Assembly: GCF_002251385.1 (NCBI RefSeq) | Contig: NZ_NPJJ01000038.1 | Location: 1-64,000, forward strand | From: Prevotella sp. P5-108 | GTDB lineage: Bacteria; Bacteroidota; Bacteroidia; Bacteroidales; Bacteroidaceae | Reading direction: 5' to 3' | DNA length: 64,000 nucleotides | In this document: in pieces, positions 7,981 through 18,357 of the stretch | How the letters are laid out: each line of letters starts with the position of its first letter | Numbering within the stretch: position 1 is the stretch's first letter | Position numbers and translations under genes: made by a program | The notes under the pieces: generated by a model | The model's input: the letters and a program-made list of their open reading frames with translations, nothing else | Told to the model about the DNA's origin: nothing | The model's database searches: none

Positions 7981-9252
7981 TCAGGCGTTAACTTTTAGTT
8001 GTACAAGGACGATTTTGGTCATTGTATTCTTGATAATCTTGAACTCAAACTTGCCGATGGTCACTATCTCGTTGAGTTTGGGTAAACTTTCGTAGTAGTG
8101 GAGTATGAGTCCGCTGATGGTCATATATTCGTCGCTTTCGGGGAGTCCCAGGTCAAACATCTCGTTGACTTTGTCTATCTCCAGTCGGGCAGAGAGCAGA
8201 TATTCTCCGTTGTCGAGTTGCTTGGCGATATACTTGGTGCTGTCGTGCTCGTCTTCGATGTCGCCGAAGATTTCCTCGACGATGTCCTCGAGCGCCACGA
8301 TGCCGCTGGTACCGCCAAACTCGTCGACCACCACGCCCAGTGATTTCTTCTCCTGCAGGAATGTCTTCATCAGTTTCTGCGCTGCCATGCTCTCGGGCAC
8401 GAACGGCATCTGGCATACATGCTCTTTCCACTCGGCAGCGTTGCGGAACAGCTCGAGCGAGTGGATGTAGCCTATAATGTTGTCGATATCATCGCGGTAA
8501 ACGATAATCTTGGAGTTGCCGCTCTCGATGAATTTCTGCTGGAGTTCCTCGATGCTGCAGTCTATGCTTACGGCATTGATTTCGGTACGTGGCACCATGC
8601 AGTCGCGCACCCTGATGTCTGAAAATTCAAGGGCGTTCTGGAATATCTTGACTTCGTCATTGATGGGGCTGTCGGCCTTGGCGTTGTCGAGCGACGAGTG
8701 GACAAGGTAGTCCAAGTCGACCTTGGAGAACCCTTCGTCGTCGTCTTCCTTTTCCATGCGCTTGCCTACCAGTCTGAGCAGAAATTTGGCAGACAGGGTA
8801 GAGAATTTGCTGATGGGCCATAGGACAATATAGAAGAAATAGGCTATGGGCGAAAAGAGCGTAAGCAGCTTGTTGGCATTGTTCTTGAACAGCGTCTTGG
8901 GCAGAAATTCGCCGGTGAACAATACCACGATGGTCGAGAGCACGGTGTCGGCAGCTACGCGCATACCGACGTCGAGCGGCTCAAAGAGCGTCTTGTCGAA
9001 GAACTTGGCAAACAAGATGCCGTAGACCACCAGCACGATGTTGTTGCCTACGAGCATGGTGCTCACAAAGCCGTTGGGGTGGCTGTAGAATACCGAAAGT
9101 AGCTTCTGGGTGAATACACTCTTCTCCTTGTCCATCTCTGCGCGCATTCTGTTGCTGGAGACGAAAGCGATTTCCATGCCTGAGAAGAATGCTGAAAGAA
9201 CCATGGAAATCAGGATGCCTATAAGTAGCGGTATGTCTATGTTGTCTAACAT
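7981..9252 (-). CDS. CNNM/CorC-type membrane protein with CBS pair (HlyC/CorC family)
   Basis: 423 residues. The N-terminal DUF21/CNNM membrane region (about 1-180) begins with hydrophobic helices and FFSGMEIAFVSSNR. A CBS domain pair follows (about 200-330, including VPRTEINAVS and the VVDEFGGTSGIVALEDIVEE motif). The C-terminal CorC/HlyC transporter-associated domain spans about 345-420. Members are linked to divalent cation (Mg/Co) efflux; Bacteroidetes GldE is a relative. It is 3 bp downstream of lptC, so the two are translationally close. Confidence 0.9.
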   Translation of the reverse strand: MLDNIDIPLLIGILISMVLSAFFSGMEIAFVSSNRMRAEMDKEKSVFTQKLLSVFYSHPNGFVSTMLVGNNIVLVVYGILFAKFFDKTLFEPLDVGMRVAADTVLSTIVVLFTGEFLPKTLFKNNANKLLTLFSPIAYFFYIVLWPISKFSTLSAKFLLRLVGKRMEKEDDDEGFSKVDLDYLVHSSLDNAKADSPINDEVKIFQNALEFSDIRVRDCMVPRTEINAVSIDCSIEELQQKFIESGNSKIIVYRDDIDNIIGYIHSLELFRNAAEWKEHVCQMPFVPESMAAQKLMKTFLQEKKSLGVVVDEFGGTSGIVALEDIVEEIFGDIEDEHDSTKYIAKQLDNGEYLLSARLEIDKVNEMFDLGLPESDEYMTISGLILHYYESLPKLNEIVTIGKFEFKIIKNTMTKIVLVQLKVNA

Positions 9253-9255
9253 GAT

Positions 9256-9912
9256 TTAGTGCATAATTGGTATTGACGTGTTGCGGCGCTGTGGCATCGG
9301 AGCTGGGCGCAGTTGTGGAGCCACCGAGTCTTTGGCTGTCGTCACTGTGTCGCTCTCGCTGCTGTCAAAGTCGCCTTTCACGAACGAACCCTTGCTGTTG
9401 GATATGTAGTATTTCGTCATCTTTTCGTCGCTGCGGAAGTAGCTGCCCTCAATCTCGCGCTCGGGGGTAACCAGCTTGGAGTAGACATGGGAGTAGAGCT
9501 CGTGTCTGAGCTCATCCCAATAGAGCTGCTCGCTGGAGAAACGCAGTCCGTCGTTGGTAAGTATATGTACTCTACCGCGCAGTTCCCACAGTCGGCTTTC
9601 ATCATAATAATAGGCAGTGTCGCATTGGATGTAGGACTCTACATGGAAACGCTGGTCAAACTGCTCCAGAAACAGTCCCTTGTCGAATATCCATCGCGAG
9701 GGCTTGCGGTTCTGGTTGACCTCCCATCTCTCGGTGACAATGCGGTACTTGATGACACCCGAGTCGGAAATGAGCGTGTTGACGCCATAGGATATCATCA
9801 TCGCCACCGAATCGCGGGGATTGATGGCGGGAGCTGTGTGCTCTTGCTGTTCCTGACAGGAGATGCAGAAAAGGGCTGCAAGCAGCGAGATGATGGTTAA
9901 GCGTCTTGACAC
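9256..9912 (-). CDS. lptC: LPS export periplasmic protein LptC
   Basis: 218 residues. A lipoprotein signal (LFCISC, Cys19) precedes an LptC/OstA-like beta-jellyroll (TERWEVNQNRKP, then repeating strands around WELRGRVHI and TPEREIEGSYFRSDE). LptC passes lipopolysaccharide from LptB2FG to LptA in the periplasm. In Bacteroidetes it is often lipid-anchored, as here, rather than held by a helix. It sits between a FadL-like barrel gene (24 bp upstream) and the CorC-type gene (3 bp downstream). Its partner LptD is also in this window at 29-32 kb. Confidence 0.88.
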   Translation of the reverse strand: MSRRLTIISLLAALFCISCQEQQEHTAPAINPRDSVAMMISYGVNTLISDSGVIKYRIVTERWEVNQNRKPSRWIFDKGLFLEQFDQRFHVESYIQCDTAYYYDESRLWELRGRVHILTNDGLRFSSEQLYWDELRHELYSHVYSKLVTPEREIEGSYFRSDEKMTKYYISNSKGSFVKGDFDSSESDTVTTAKDSVAPQLRPAPMPQRRNTSIPIMH

Positions 9913-9936
9913 TGTAAGTCTTTTTATACCTCTATA

Positions 9937-11229
9937 TTAATCAACCTTCCACTTGGCGAACCAACGCTCGTTGAAAGTGAGGCCGATATTGATGCGGAAG
10001 ATGTTTTCCTTGATGTAACCTGGTGCTGTGGAGCGAACCCACTGGCCGCTGATGTTCAGGTAAGAACGGTTGTTGTAGGCGTTGACGATGGGAAGGCCGA
10101 AACCAGCACTGACGCTGACCTCCTTGGGGCCGTCCTGGCCGTTGACGGTGACATAGGGTGTGGCGTAGGATGCACCGACGCGATACTTGATGCGCTGGAA
10201 GAAGCTGCGGCCATACTCAGCCTTGCAGTATTCGCCACCAACGGTAATCTTCTGGCGGTCTTTGAGCGAGTTCTTGAGCGTGAACTGAGACACGCCGTTC
10301 TCTACAGAGAACTCGGGGAACTGGATGTCGCCCCAGAGTTGGCAGGTATAATCGACACCCACCTTCCACTGGTTGTCGTGGTTGAAGGCGATACCTACAC
10401 CGAACATGTCGGGGATAGACAAACCATTGGTGATGCTATAGCGGGTGGTGTCGGCTACGGCCTGCTGGGTGTTGGTCGAGATGACCATGCACTCGGGGTC
10501 AGCGTTGAGCTTGTGTCCGGGGCTATAGGTGGCACCTACGGTGAGGGTATTCTTCTTGCTCAGCGGCAGTATGCCCTGCACGCCCAGGTCGAGCTTGTAG
10601 CTGCGTATGTCGGCAGAGAAATAACGTGCCAAGGTGTTGGCATACGAGTCGCTGTAGCGGTTTACGAGCGAGCGGTCGTAGTTGCCCCACAGATAAGAGA
10701 TGTTGGCACCGATGGATAAGTACTTGATGGGGCGCCAACCTGCACCAAAATATGCCTGATGTACACCGCCGCTACCCGAATAGGTATTGGAAGACATCAC
10801 GGTCATCTGGTTGCCTACATAGGAGGAAGTGCCGTAGTTGTAACCCACGGTGGTGAAGGGAATGATACCGAAGCTGACGCCGAGGTTCTTGAACGCGCGG
10901 AAACCGGCCACGATGTACTCAAGGTCGGCGTTGTTGGCGTTTTGCTTCTTGCCATTCTCATTGAAGTTGGTTATCTGGCCTGTTATTCCCACATCGAAGA
11001 TAAAAGAAAGTGAGTCGATAACAGAGTAAGAGGCGGGGTTGAGATAATTGACCTGATTGTGCTCGCGAAATCCCAGGCCCAATCCGTTCATACCGCGGTT
11101 GAATCCGCTCGACTGGTCGGCCAACAAGCCCAATCCAAACTGACTATAAGGAGAGTTGGTGCCACTCTGTGCCGTTATATTCAGTACCGCTAAACCCATA
11201 AGGGCTATGCTAAGAATTATTCTTTTCAT
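9937..11229 (-). CDS. Outer-membrane barrel protein (OmpP1/FadL-like)
   Basis: 430 residues from the ATG at 11229. A signal peptide ends near AQSGTNS. The mature part has the features of a Bacteroidetes FadL/PorV-like barrel: SPYSQFGLGL, alternating aromatic strands and a C-terminal strand ending near NERWFAKWKVD. The open frame extends 711 bp further upstream, but that part is antisense to the divergent DUF4105 gene and lacks a promoter. A TAATTTTG box at 11253-11260 supports the chosen start. It heads the lptC-corC-ppiD block, so a role in envelope assembly or transport is likely; the substrate is unknown. Confidence 0.8.
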   Translation of the reverse strand: MKRIILSIALMGLAVLNITAQSGTNSPYSQFGLGLLADQSSGFNRGMNGLGLGFREHNQVNYLNPASYSVIDSLSFIFDVGITGQITNFNENGKKQNANNADLEYIVAGFRAFKNLGVSFGIIPFTTVGYNYGTSSYVGNQMTVMSSNTYSGSGGVHQAYFGAGWRPIKYLSIGANISYLWGNYDRSLVNRYSDSYANTLARYFSADIRSYKLDLGVQGILPLSKKNTLTVGATYSPGHKLNADPECMVISTNTQQAVADTTRYSITNGLSIPDMFGVGIAFNHDNQWKVGVDYTCQLWGDIQFPEFSVENGVSQFTLKNSLKDRQKITVGGEYCKAEYGRSFFQRIKYRVGASYATPYVTVNGQDGPKEVSVSAGFGLPIVNAYNNRSYLNISGQWVRSTAPGYIKENIFRINIGLTFNERWFAKWKVD

Positions 11230-11252
11230 TAACGTATGTGTTGTATAGCGTG

Positions 11253-11312
11253 CAAAATTATCGAAAAAAATTGAAATATGATACGAAAAGTCCAAAAAAC
11301 AAGCTATTTTTG
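11253..11312. promoter_or_regulatory. Divergent promoter pair
   Basis: On the minus strand a -7 box TAATTTTG (11253-11260) serves the barrel gene. On the plus strand TATTTTTG (11305-11312) serves the DUF4105 gene. Clear TTTG -33 elements at the usual 19-bp spacing were not seen for either. Confidence 0.5.
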
Positions 11313-11316
11313 CACT

Positions 11317-12540
11317 GTGAAACATTTTAATACATTTTTGAAGACCGTGTTGTTGACATTTTTGGTGTCTTTGACATGCGTTACCAGTAGGGCTGTAGAG
11401 TCTGCCGATTCGGTGGACATCGCGCTGCTTACCTGTGGGCCGGGCGACGAGGTCTATTCGCTCTACGGCCATACAGCCATCCGTTATACCGACCATCGCA
11501 CGGGCGAGGATATGGTCATCAATTACGGTATGTTCTCTTTCAATCAGGACTATTTTGTCCTGAGGTTCGTCTTTGGACTTACTGATTATCAGATGGGCAT
11601 CACGCCTTTCGATTATTTCATGCGCGAGTATCAGTATGAAGGCCGTTGGGTCTACCAGCAGACCCTTAACCTCACCGCTGAGCAGAAGCGTGCCATCGGT
11701 GAAGCCCTTGCCCGCAATTATCTGCCTGAAAACCGTACCTATCGTTATAATTTCTTCTATAACAACTGTACGACCAAGGCCCGCGATGTCATTGTGGGTC
11801 AGTTGGGTTGCGACATAGAATATCCTCAGCGCAACCTTGACGGTGTGACCTTCCGCACTATGCTTCACCAGTGGAATGAAGACTATCCCTGGAGCCGATT
11901 GGGCAATGATTTGCTCCTCGGTGTCAAAGCCGACCGGCAAGTCTCTATGGCTGAGCGTCAGTTCCTGCCCGACAGTCTGCGCGAGGATTTTGAAGATGCT
12001 TATCTGCGGCTTCCCTCTGGTGAGCGTCGCAAGCTGGTCTCAGACAGTCGTATGCTCTATGAACCATCGTTGTCGCAACTGGCTGAAAAGCAAGATGCAG
12101 AGTCTGGCTTTGCGGCGGCGATGCCTCCTATGGCTGTGGCCCTTGCGGTGCTGATGGTCATGATTGTCGTCACCATCATCGAGTGGCGCACCCGCCGCAT
12201 CCTCTATGGGCTCGACATCCTGTGGCTTCTCGCTACGGGTGTGGGAGGAATCATCCTGACAGCCATGATTTTCTCGCAGCATCCCACGGTGAGCCTTAAT
12301 TTCCAGATACTGATACTCTCTCCGCTCTGCCTTATAGCCCTCTGGCCCGTAGTGCGTTCACTGCGACGCCGCCAGTTCGGCAGATGGCTGTGGGTGATAG
12401 CCGGGTCACTGGCATTGTCACTTTTTATGGGCATTTGGCAAAAATATGATGCAGCAATATGGACTTTGGCATTATCTTTGCTGTTTAGAGTTGCAGTACT
12501 CTATAACTGGTGTAAACGAACAAAACAAACAACCGCATGA
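11317..12540 (+). CDS. DUF4105 (Lnb N-terminal periplasmic) domain membrane protein
   Basis: About 407 residues. A signal peptide (KTVLLTFLVSLTCVTSRA) precedes a periplasmic DUF4105 domain with GDEVYSLYGHTAIRY and NFFYNNCTTKARD. The conserved His and Cys resemble a cysteine-peptidase-like arrangement. The C-terminal third has several membrane helices. The start is uncertain. ATG 11278 lies upstream of the TATTTTTG box, so it is unlikely. GTG 11317 would be nearly leaderless. TTG 11338 would give a compact signal peptide and a leader of about 20 nt. It overlaps the next gene by 4 bp (ATGA). The function is unknown; coupling to a phosphatase suggests envelope metabolism. Confidence 0.85.
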   Translation: MKHFNTFLKTVLLTFLVSLTCVTSRAVESADSVDIALLTCGPGDEVYSLYGHTAIRYTDHRTGEDMVINYGMFSFNQDYFVLRFVFGLTDYQMGITPFDYFMREYQYEGRWVYQQTLNLTAEQKRAIGEALARNYLPENRTYRYNFFYNNCTTKARDVIVGQLGCDIEYPQRNLDGVTFRTMLHQWNEDYPWSRLGNDLLLGVKADRQVSMAERQFLPDSLREDFEDAYLRLPSGERRKLVSDSRMLYEPSLSQLAEKQDAESGFAAAMPPMAVALAVLMVMIVVTIIEWRTRRILYGLDILWLLATGVGGIILTAMIFSQHPTVSLNFQILILSPLCLIALWPVVRSLRRRQFGRWLWVIAGSLALSLFMGIWQKYDAAIWTLALSLLFRVAVLYNWCKRTKQTTA

Positions 12541-13940
12541 ATAAATGTCTGACAGCGATATTGCTCGCACTCTCAGCTACCGCCTCGGCCCAGCGGCTGC
12601 AGCCGGCGCCCCGCCTCGTGGTCAATATCACCATCGACCAGTTGCGTACTGATTATATACAGGCTTTCGCTCCTCTCTACGGTCCCGACGGATTCAAGAA
12701 ACTTCTGTCCGAAGGGCGTGTCTATGAGGCCGCAAGCTACGACTTTCTTCCCATTGACCGTGCCTCGGCTGTGGCGTCTATCAGTTCGGGCACTACACCT
12801 TATTATAATAATATAGTAAGCTCGCAATGGCTTGACCGAGCCACGCTGCGCCCCGTCTATTGCGTGGCAGACAGCAAGGTGGGTACTTCGCCGCGCCTGC
12901 TTTCCACTTCTACCATAGGCGACGAGCTCAAGGTGGCTACTGGCGGCTCTGCGCTCGTCTATGCCCTCGCTTTCAGCCGTGATGCCGCCGTCCTCTCTGC
13001 CGGTCATGCTGCCGACGGAGCCGTGTGGGTCGACGACAACCGTGGCGTGCTTGCCACCTCGGCCTATTATCCGCAGAAGGCGCATAAGTGGCTCAATGCC
13101 TACAATGCCGTCTATTCGCAGCGCGCGTCGGATGACCGCACCAAGAACCTTGCCGTAGCCCATGCAGCTCAGGCTTGCGTGGTGGAGCAGGCTATGGGGC
13201 GCGATGCCGTGACTGACTATCTCGCCGTAACGCTCTCTGCCAAAGGGCGCGGCGCAGCCAACTGGCAGACAGATATGGAGGGCGTGTACATCAAGCTCGA
13301 CCAACTGCTGGGCGACCTTGTGGCTGGCATCGAGAAACAGGTAGGTAAGGAGCATGTGCTGTTTGTGGTGACCAGCACGGGCTATACCGATGAAGAGAAT
13401 GTAGATTATTCCAAATACAATGTGCCCACCGGCACGTTCTACATCAACCGTACCGCCAATCTGCTCAACATCTATCTCGGTGCTGTTTATGGCCAGGGTA
13501 GATATGTTGAAGCCTGTTATCACAACGAAATCTATCTGAATCACAAGCTGATAGAGCAGAAGCGTATCAGCCAGAGCGAGGTGCTGGTGCGCTGTCAGGA
13601 GTTCCTTATCCAGAACTCGGGAGTGCGCGATGTCTATACCACCAACAGCCTTCTCAATGCGGGCGGAGACACACGCAAACTGCGTAACGGCCATCATCCC
13701 GCCATCAGCGGCGACATTGTGGTCGAGGTGGCTCCAGGTTGGCAGTTGTATAACGAAGACAATCAGGAACGCTACACTTGTCGTGCTTCGTTTGTGCCGT
13801 TTCCCATCATATTCTATGGCGCCGGAACCCCGGCAGAGCACATCAATACCCCGGTAAGCGTGGAGCATATCGCACCCACCATTGCCAAGGCCATACGCAT
13901 CCGGGCTCCCAATGCCTGTAAGTCAGAACCCTTGTTCTGA
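12537..13940 (+). CDS. Secreted alkaline phosphatase / nucleotide pyrophosphatase family protein
   Basis: 467 residues with a signal peptide ending near ASAQRL. The core starts with VVNITIDQLRTDYI, where the first metal-binding Asp is expected. SISSGTTPYYNN follows in the nucleophile region, then GHHPAISGDIVVE near the C-terminus. This matches the PafA-like branch of the type I phosphodiesterase / alkaline phosphatase superfamily, periplasmic zinc enzymes that hydrolyse phosphate esters. It is coupled to the DUF4105 gene by an ATGA overlap and followed by a hairpin terminator. Substrate cannot be told from sequence by eye. Confidence 0.87.
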   Translation: MNKCLTAILLALSATASAQRLQPAPRLVVNITIDQLRTDYIQAFAPLYGPDGFKKLLSEGRVYEAASYDFLPIDRASAVASISSGTTPYYNNIVSSQWLDRATLRPVYCVADSKVGTSPRLLSTSTIGDELKVATGGSALVYALAFSRDAAVLSAGHAADGAVWVDDNRGVLATSAYYPQKAHKWLNAYNAVYSQRASDDRTKNLAVAHAAQACVVEQAMGRDAVTDYLAVTLSAKGRGAANWQTDMEGVYIKLDQLLGDLVAGIEKQVGKEHVLFVVTSTGYTDEENVDYSKYNVPTGTFYINRTANLLNIYLGAVYGQGRYVEACYHNEIYLNHKLIEQKRISQSEVLVRCQEFLIQNSGVRDVYTTNSLLNAGGDTRKLRNGHHPAISGDIVVEVAPGWQLYNEDNQERYTCRASFVPFPIIFYGAGTPAEHINTPVSVEHIAPTIAKAIRIRAPNACKSEPLF

Positions 13941-14123
13941 CGTTTTTCCTGCAACCTCTGTCGGCGGCAATGCCGTGACGTCGACGGAGGTTACAGGCTT
14001 TGTTTTTCCCTTGTTTATTATAGCCATTCCCAAGGTGCCTTTGCGGGTGCCTGCATCGATAGATATGTAAGTGTAGGCGCTTGAGCCCTTGCAGTATGGC
14101 ACAAAAATGATTGCAGACATCAC
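13923..14123 (-). CDS. Possible small protein, unrecognised
   Basis: A 66-codon minus-strand frame (ATG 14123 or 14120) overlaps the phosphatase 3' end by 18 bp. The peptide is low in complexity and has no family I recognise. It lies across the phosphatase terminator hairpin and lacks a clear promoter. It may be a chance frame or the tail of a decayed gene. Confidence 0.2.
   Translation of the reverse strand: MMSAIIFVPYCKGSSAYTYISIDAGTRKGTLGMAIINKGKTKPVTSVDVTALPPTEVAGKTSEQGF
13949..14007 (+). terminator. Terminator after phosphatase gene
   Basis: A long imperfect stem pairs CTGCAACCTCTGTCG (13949-13963) with CGACGGAGGTTACAG (13982-13996), followed by CTTTGTTTTT. Confidence 0.65.
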
Positions 14124-14174
14124 TGCGTGTGATTAAAATACGGCAAATAGTGCATAATTGTACGAAAATATTCG

Positions 14175-14182
14175 TACCTTTG
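14175..14182 (+). promoter_or_regulatory. -7 box for secA
   Basis: TACCTTTG lies 40 bp before the secA ATG. TTG-rich bases about 17 bp upstream may act as a weak -33 element. Confidence 0.5.
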
Positions 14183-14221
14183 CACATGATTATCAAGATA
14201 ATAAATAAAATAATATAAGCA

Positions 14222-17200
14222 ATGAATTTCAACAAAATTCTGAAGTCGCTGTTTGGAGACAAGTCCACCCGCGACATGAAACTCATCCAGCCCCTTGTAG
14301 AAAAGGTAAAGGAAGCATACCCTGCCATCAAGGCCTTGAGCAACGACGAACTGCGTGCCAAGACCAAGGAGATACAGAAGTATGTGCAGGATGCTGCCCT
14401 GACTGAGAAAGAGCAGATAGCCAAGTTGCGTGCCACCATCGAGGAAACTCCTATTGATGAGCGTGAGAAGATTTTCAACAAGATAGACAGTCTTGAGAAG
14501 GACGCGCTCGAGAAGTATGAGAAGGCTCTCAACGATGTTATGCCTATTGCCTATAGCATCGTCAAGGATACCGCCCGCCGCTTTGCCGAGAACGAGGAGA
14601 CTGTGGTTACTGCCAACGACTTCGACCGTGAACTGGCTGCCAATCCTGCCAACGACTTTATCACCATCGATGGCGACAAGGCCATTTACCACAACGAGTG
14701 GACGGCCGGAGGTAACAAGGTGAAGTGGGATATGGTACACTACGATGTGCAGATTTTCGGTGGCATCGCCCTCCATCAGGGTAAGATTGCCGAGATGGCT
14801 ACTGGTGAGGGTAAGACTCTCGTGGCTACTCTGCCAGTATTCCTCAATGCGCTCACCGGCAACGGTGTACACATGGTGACCGTCAATGACTATCTGGCCA
14901 AGCGTGACTCCGAGTGGATGGGCCCACTCTATATGTTCAATGGACTTAGTGTAGATTGTATCGATAAGCACCAGCCCAATTCTGAGGCCCGTCGCAAGGC
15001 TTATCAGGCTGATATTACCTTTGGTACCAACAATGAGTTCGGCTTCGACTATCTGCGTGACAACATGGCTGTTTCGCCTGCCGACCTTGTGCAGCGCCGC
15101 CACAACTACGCCATCGTCGATGAGGTCGACTCGGTGTTGATTGACGATGCCCGTACCCCACTTATCATCTCTGGCCCTATCCCCAAGGGCGACGACCAGA
15201 TGTTTGAGCAGTTCCAGCCCCTCGTTGAGCGTCTCTATGAAGTTCAGCGCAAGCAGGCTACCGAACTCCTTGCCGAGGCACGCCAGAAAATCAGCGCCGC
15301 AGAGAAAGAGGCCGATGCCAAGAAGGCTCAGGAGTTGCAGGCTGAGGGCTTCCTCGCTCTTTTCCGTTCGTTCAAGGCTCTTCCCAAGAACAAGGCACTT
15401 ATCAAATATCTCTCTGAGGATGGCATCAAGTCTGGTTTGCAGCGTACCGAGGAGATGTATATGGAGAACAACAACCGCCGTATGCCCGAGGCCGTCAAGC
15501 CTCTCTATTTTGTGGTAGACGAGAAGCTCAACAGTGCCGACCTTACCGATAAGGGAACTGCATGGCTCGCCGCCCAGGTCAATGATGACAAGCTCTTTGT
15601 ATTGCCCGACATCACTTCTCAGATGTCTGCGCTTGAGAGCCAGACCGGTATCTCCGACCAGGAGCGCCTGGACAAGAAGGACGAGATGCTTGCCCACTAT
15701 GCATTGCAGAGCGAGCGCGTGCATACTCTCCAGCAGTTGCTCAAGGCTTACACCATGTTCAACAAGGATGACGAGTATGTCGTTATCGATGGCCAGGTCA
15801 AGATTGTTGATGAGCAGACAGGCCGTATCATGGAGGGTCGCCGCTGGAGCGATGGTCTCCACCAGGCTGTTGAGGCCAAGGAGCATGTCCGTGTTGAGGC
15901 TGCCACCCAGACCTTTGCCACTATCACCCTGCAGAACTACTTCCGTATGTATCACAAGCTCTCCGGTATGACCGGTACTGCTTCTACTGAGGCTGGCGAG
16001 TTCTGGGATATCTACAAGCTCGATGTTGTCGAGATACCTACCAACCGTCCTGTCGCACGTATCGATATGGACGACCGTCTCTACAAGACCAACCGCGAGA
16101 AGTATCGTGCCGTCATCGAGGAAATCGAGGAGATGCGCAACGCCGGACGTCCCTGTCTGGTGGGTACCACTTCGGTAGAAATCTCAGAGTTGCTGAGCCG
16201 TATGCTTACCCTTCGCAAGATACCCCACGAGGTGCTCAATGCCAAGAACCACTTGCGTGAGGCCCACATCGTGGCCCAAGCCGGACAGAGCGTCAATGGA
16301 CTGGGCGCCGTGACCATTGCCACCAATATGGCAGGTCGTGGTACCGACATCAAGCTCTCTCCCGAGGTCAAGGCTGCAGGTGGTCTCGCCATCATCGGTA
16401 CCGAGCGCCACGAGAGCCGTCGTGTAGACCGCCAGCTGCGTGGTCGTGCTGGCCGTCAGGGCGACCCCGGTTCGTCTGTTTTCTATGTATCTCTCGAAGA
16501 CAAACTCATGCGCCTCTTCGCTTCCGAGCGTATCGCCAAGATTATGGACCGCATGAAGATTGAGGACGGAGAGCGTATCGAGTCGCCTATCATGTCGCGC
16601 GCCATCGAGTATGCCCAGAAGAAGGTCGAGGAGAACAACTTTGGTATCCGTAAACACCTGCTTGAGTACGATGATGTGATGAACAAGCAGCGTACTGTTA
16701 TCTACGACAAGCGCCGTCATGCACTGATGGGTGAGCGCATCGGTATGGATGTCGCCAACATCATCTGGGACCGTTGCGTGTCTATCATCGAGAACAACGA
16801 CTACGAAGGTTGCAAGGAAGGCTTCCTTAAGGTTCTTGCCATGGAGTGCCCCTTCACCGAGGAAGAACTTCTCGCCGGCAAGCGCGATGATTTGGCTGAG
16901 CGCGCATTCCAGGAGGCTATGGCTGCATTCAAGCGCAAGAACGAGCGTATGCAGAGCATTGCCTACTCCGTAATCAGCGACCTCTATCAGGCCCATGGCG
17001 ACCGCATCGAGCGCATTGCCGTTCCAGTGACCGATGGCCGCCATATCTACCAGATACCTTGCAACTTCAACGCTGCTTATACCTCTGAGTGCAAGGAGGT
17101 GGTCAAGGAGTTTGAGAAGTATATCGTCCTCCATACCATCGATGACGAGTGGAAGGAGCACCTTCGCCAGCTCGACGAGTTGCGTCACAGTGTGCAGAAC

Positions 17201-17563
17201 GCCACTTACGAGCAGAAAGATCCGCTTCTCGTGTTCAAGCTCGAGAGTGCCAAGCTCTGGGATGCCATGATCGACGACCTCAACAACCGTGTGGCCTCAG
17301 TCCTTATGCGTGGTCAGGTGCCCGAGTTGCAGCAGCCTGTACAGGAGGCAGCCCCCGAGGAGCGTTCTCAGCGTTACAATGAGCAGAAGATGGACCTCGA
17401 CGAGCAGGCCCAGCGCAGCGCTGCTCAGCGCGATACCCGTGAGGGAGCTGACCAGGTCAATCACACGCCTTTCGTAGCCCAGAAGATGCCACGTCCCAAT
17501 GACCCATGTCCCTGCGGTTCGGGCAAGAAGTTCAAGAATTGCCACGGACGCAATCTCCGATAA
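14222..17563 (+). CDS. secA: Preprotein translocase ATPase SecA
   Basis: 1113 residues. The cytosolic motor drives secreted proteins through SecYEG. Walker A is MATGEGKTL at 192-200, and the DEAD-like box is in [18 protein letters not shown]. The second ATPase domain has [11 protein letters not shown] and the [14 protein letters not shown] motif. The C-terminus has the zinc-binding SEC-C tail [14 protein letters not shown]. It is about 200 residues longer than E. coli SecA, with insertions near the N-terminus and after the DEAD box, as is usual in Bacteroidetes. The stop codon is separated by only one base from the next ATG. Confidence 0.98.
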   Translation: MNFNKILKSLFGDKSTRDMKLIQPLVEKVKEAYPAIKALSNDELRAKTKEIQKYVQDAALTEKEQIAKLRATIEETPIDEREKIFNKIDSLEKDALEKYEKALNDVMPIAYSIVKDTARRFAENEETVVTANDFDRELAANPANDFITIDGDKAIYHNEWTAGGNKVKWDMVHYDVQIFGGIALHQGKIAEMATGEGKTLVATLPVFLNALTGNGVHMVTVNDYLAKRDSEWMGPLYMFNGLSVDCIDKHQPNSEARRKAYQADITFGTNNEFGFDYLRDNMAVSPADLVQRRHNYAIVDEVDSVLIDDARTPLIISGPIPKGDDQMFEQFQPLVERLYEVQRKQATELLAEARQKISAAEKEADAKKAQELQAEGFLALFRSFKALPKNKALIKYLSEDGIKSGLQRTEEMYMENNNRRMPEAVKPLYFVVDEKLNSADLTDKGTAWLAAQVNDDKLFVLPDITSQMSALESQTGISDQERLDKKDEMLAHYALQSERVHTLQQLLKAYTMFNKDDEYVVIDGQVKIVDEQTGRIMEGRRWSDGLHQAVEAKEHVRVEAATQTFATITLQNYFRMYHKLSGMTGTASTEAGEFWDIYKLDVVEIPTNRPVARIDMDDRLYKTNREKYRAVIEEIEEMRNAGRPCLVGTTSVEISELLSRMLTLRKIPHEVLNAKNHLREAHIVAQAGQSVNGLGAVTIATNMAGRGTDIKLSPEVKAAGGLAIIGTERHESRRVDRQLRGRAGRQGDPGSSVFYVSLEDKLMRLFASERIAKIMDRMKIEDGERIESPIMSRAIEYAQKKVEENNFGIRKHLLEYDDVMNKQRTVIYDKRRHALMGERIGMDVANIIWDRCVSIIENNDYEGCKEGFLKVLAMECPFTEEELLAGKRDDLAERAFQEAMAAFKRKNERMQSIAYSVISDLYQAHGDRIERIAVPVTDGRHIYQIPCNFNAAYTSECKEVVKEFEKYIVLHTIDDEWKEHLRQLDELRHSVQNATYEQKDPLLVFKLESAKLWDAMIDDLNNRVASVLMRGQVPELQQPVQEAAPEERSQRYNEQKMDLDEQAQRSAAQRDTREGADQVNHTPFVAQKMPRPNDPCPCGSGKKFKNCHGRNLR

Positions 17564-17564
17564 T

Positions 17565-18269
17565 ATGATTGAAGCCAAAGACTTGCTGAAGCAATTCGGC
17601 GAAAAGATAGCTGTAGACATCCCGTCGTTTGTTATCAACGACGGAGATGTCCTCGGACTCGTCGGCAACAATGGTGCCGGAAAGACCACATTCTTCCGAC
17701 TCATCCTTGACCTGCTCGATGCCGACCGGGGTTCGGTCACCATCGACGGAGCCAACCCTGCCGAGAGCGAAGACTGGAAAGCGGGTGTAGGAGCTTATAT
17801 TGACGAGGGTTTCCTTATCGATTTCCTTACCCCCGAAGAGTATTTCGAGTTTGTCGGCAAGGTCAACGGCATGAGCCGCGACCAGGTTGCCGAACGGCTG
17901 ACAGGCTTTGAGCGCTTTATGGCTGGCGAGGTGATGGGGCAGAAGAAGTACATACGCGATTTCTCTGCCGGCAACAAGCAGAAGGTGGGCATCGTCTCAG
18001 CCCTCCTCAGCCGCCCAAAGACCGTCATTCTCGATGAGCCGTTCAACTTCCTCGACCCGTCGAGCCAGATACTGCTCAAGAAACTCCTCGTCGATTATGC
18101 CGCCCAGGAGCATGCCACCATACTGGTGAGCAGCCACAACCTGCAGCACACCATCGACATCTCTACGCGAGTGGCTCTCTTGGAGCATGGCCAGATTATC
18201 AAGGACCTGCCCAATGAGGGCGGTAGCGCCGAGAGCGAGTTGGAGAGCTACTTTGAAGTGAGCGAATAG
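17565..18269 (+). CDS. ABC transporter ATP-binding protein
   Basis: 234 residues. Walker A is GNNGAGKT (near residue 33). The signature is degenerate (DFSAGNKQKVGI in place of LSGGQ). Walker B is TVILDEPFNFLDP, and the switch His is in LVSSHNLQH. The start at 17565 follows the secA stop by 1 bp and gives the normal MIEAKDLLKQFG opening. No permease lies beside it. ATPases of this type usually pair with ABC-2 or DUF5687 membrane subunits, and one DUF5687 permease occurs in this window at 56.3-57.9 kb. A partnership between the two is inference only. Confidence 0.9.
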   Translation: MIEAKDLLKQFGEKIAVDIPSFVINDGDVLGLVGNNGAGKTTFFRLILDLLDADRGSVTIDGANPAESEDWKAGVGAYIDEGFLIDFLTPEEYFEFVGKVNGMSRDQVAERLTGFERFMAGEVMGQKKYIRDFSAGNKQKVGIVSALLSRPKTVILDEPFNFLDPSSQILLKKLLVDYAAQEHATILVSSHNLQHTIDISTRVALLEHGQIIKDLPNEGGSAESELESYFEVSE

Positions 18270-18297
18270 CCGTCTTTAGGTTTCACCCTATACCGTT

Positions 18298-18342
18298 ATC
18301 CCCATAGATGTAGGTACTGCCTGCCTCTATGGGGATTATTGT
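18298..18342 (+). terminator. Terminator after ABC ATPase gene
   Basis: An 11-bp stem pairs ATCCCCATAGA (18298-18308) with TCTATGGGGAT (18326-18336), followed by TATTGTTT. Confidence 0.75.
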
Positions 18343-18357
18343 TTCTGCATGTCCGAC

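Noticed and set aside
9937-11940. A 667-residue version of the FadL-like barrel protein
   Set aside because: The extra 237 residues are antisense to the DUF4105 gene, and the signal peptide starts at 11229.
14120-15955. A 611-codon minus-strand frame opposite secA
   Set aside because: It is antisense to clear SecA motifs, has no promoter and its residue make-up is that of reversed SecA codons.
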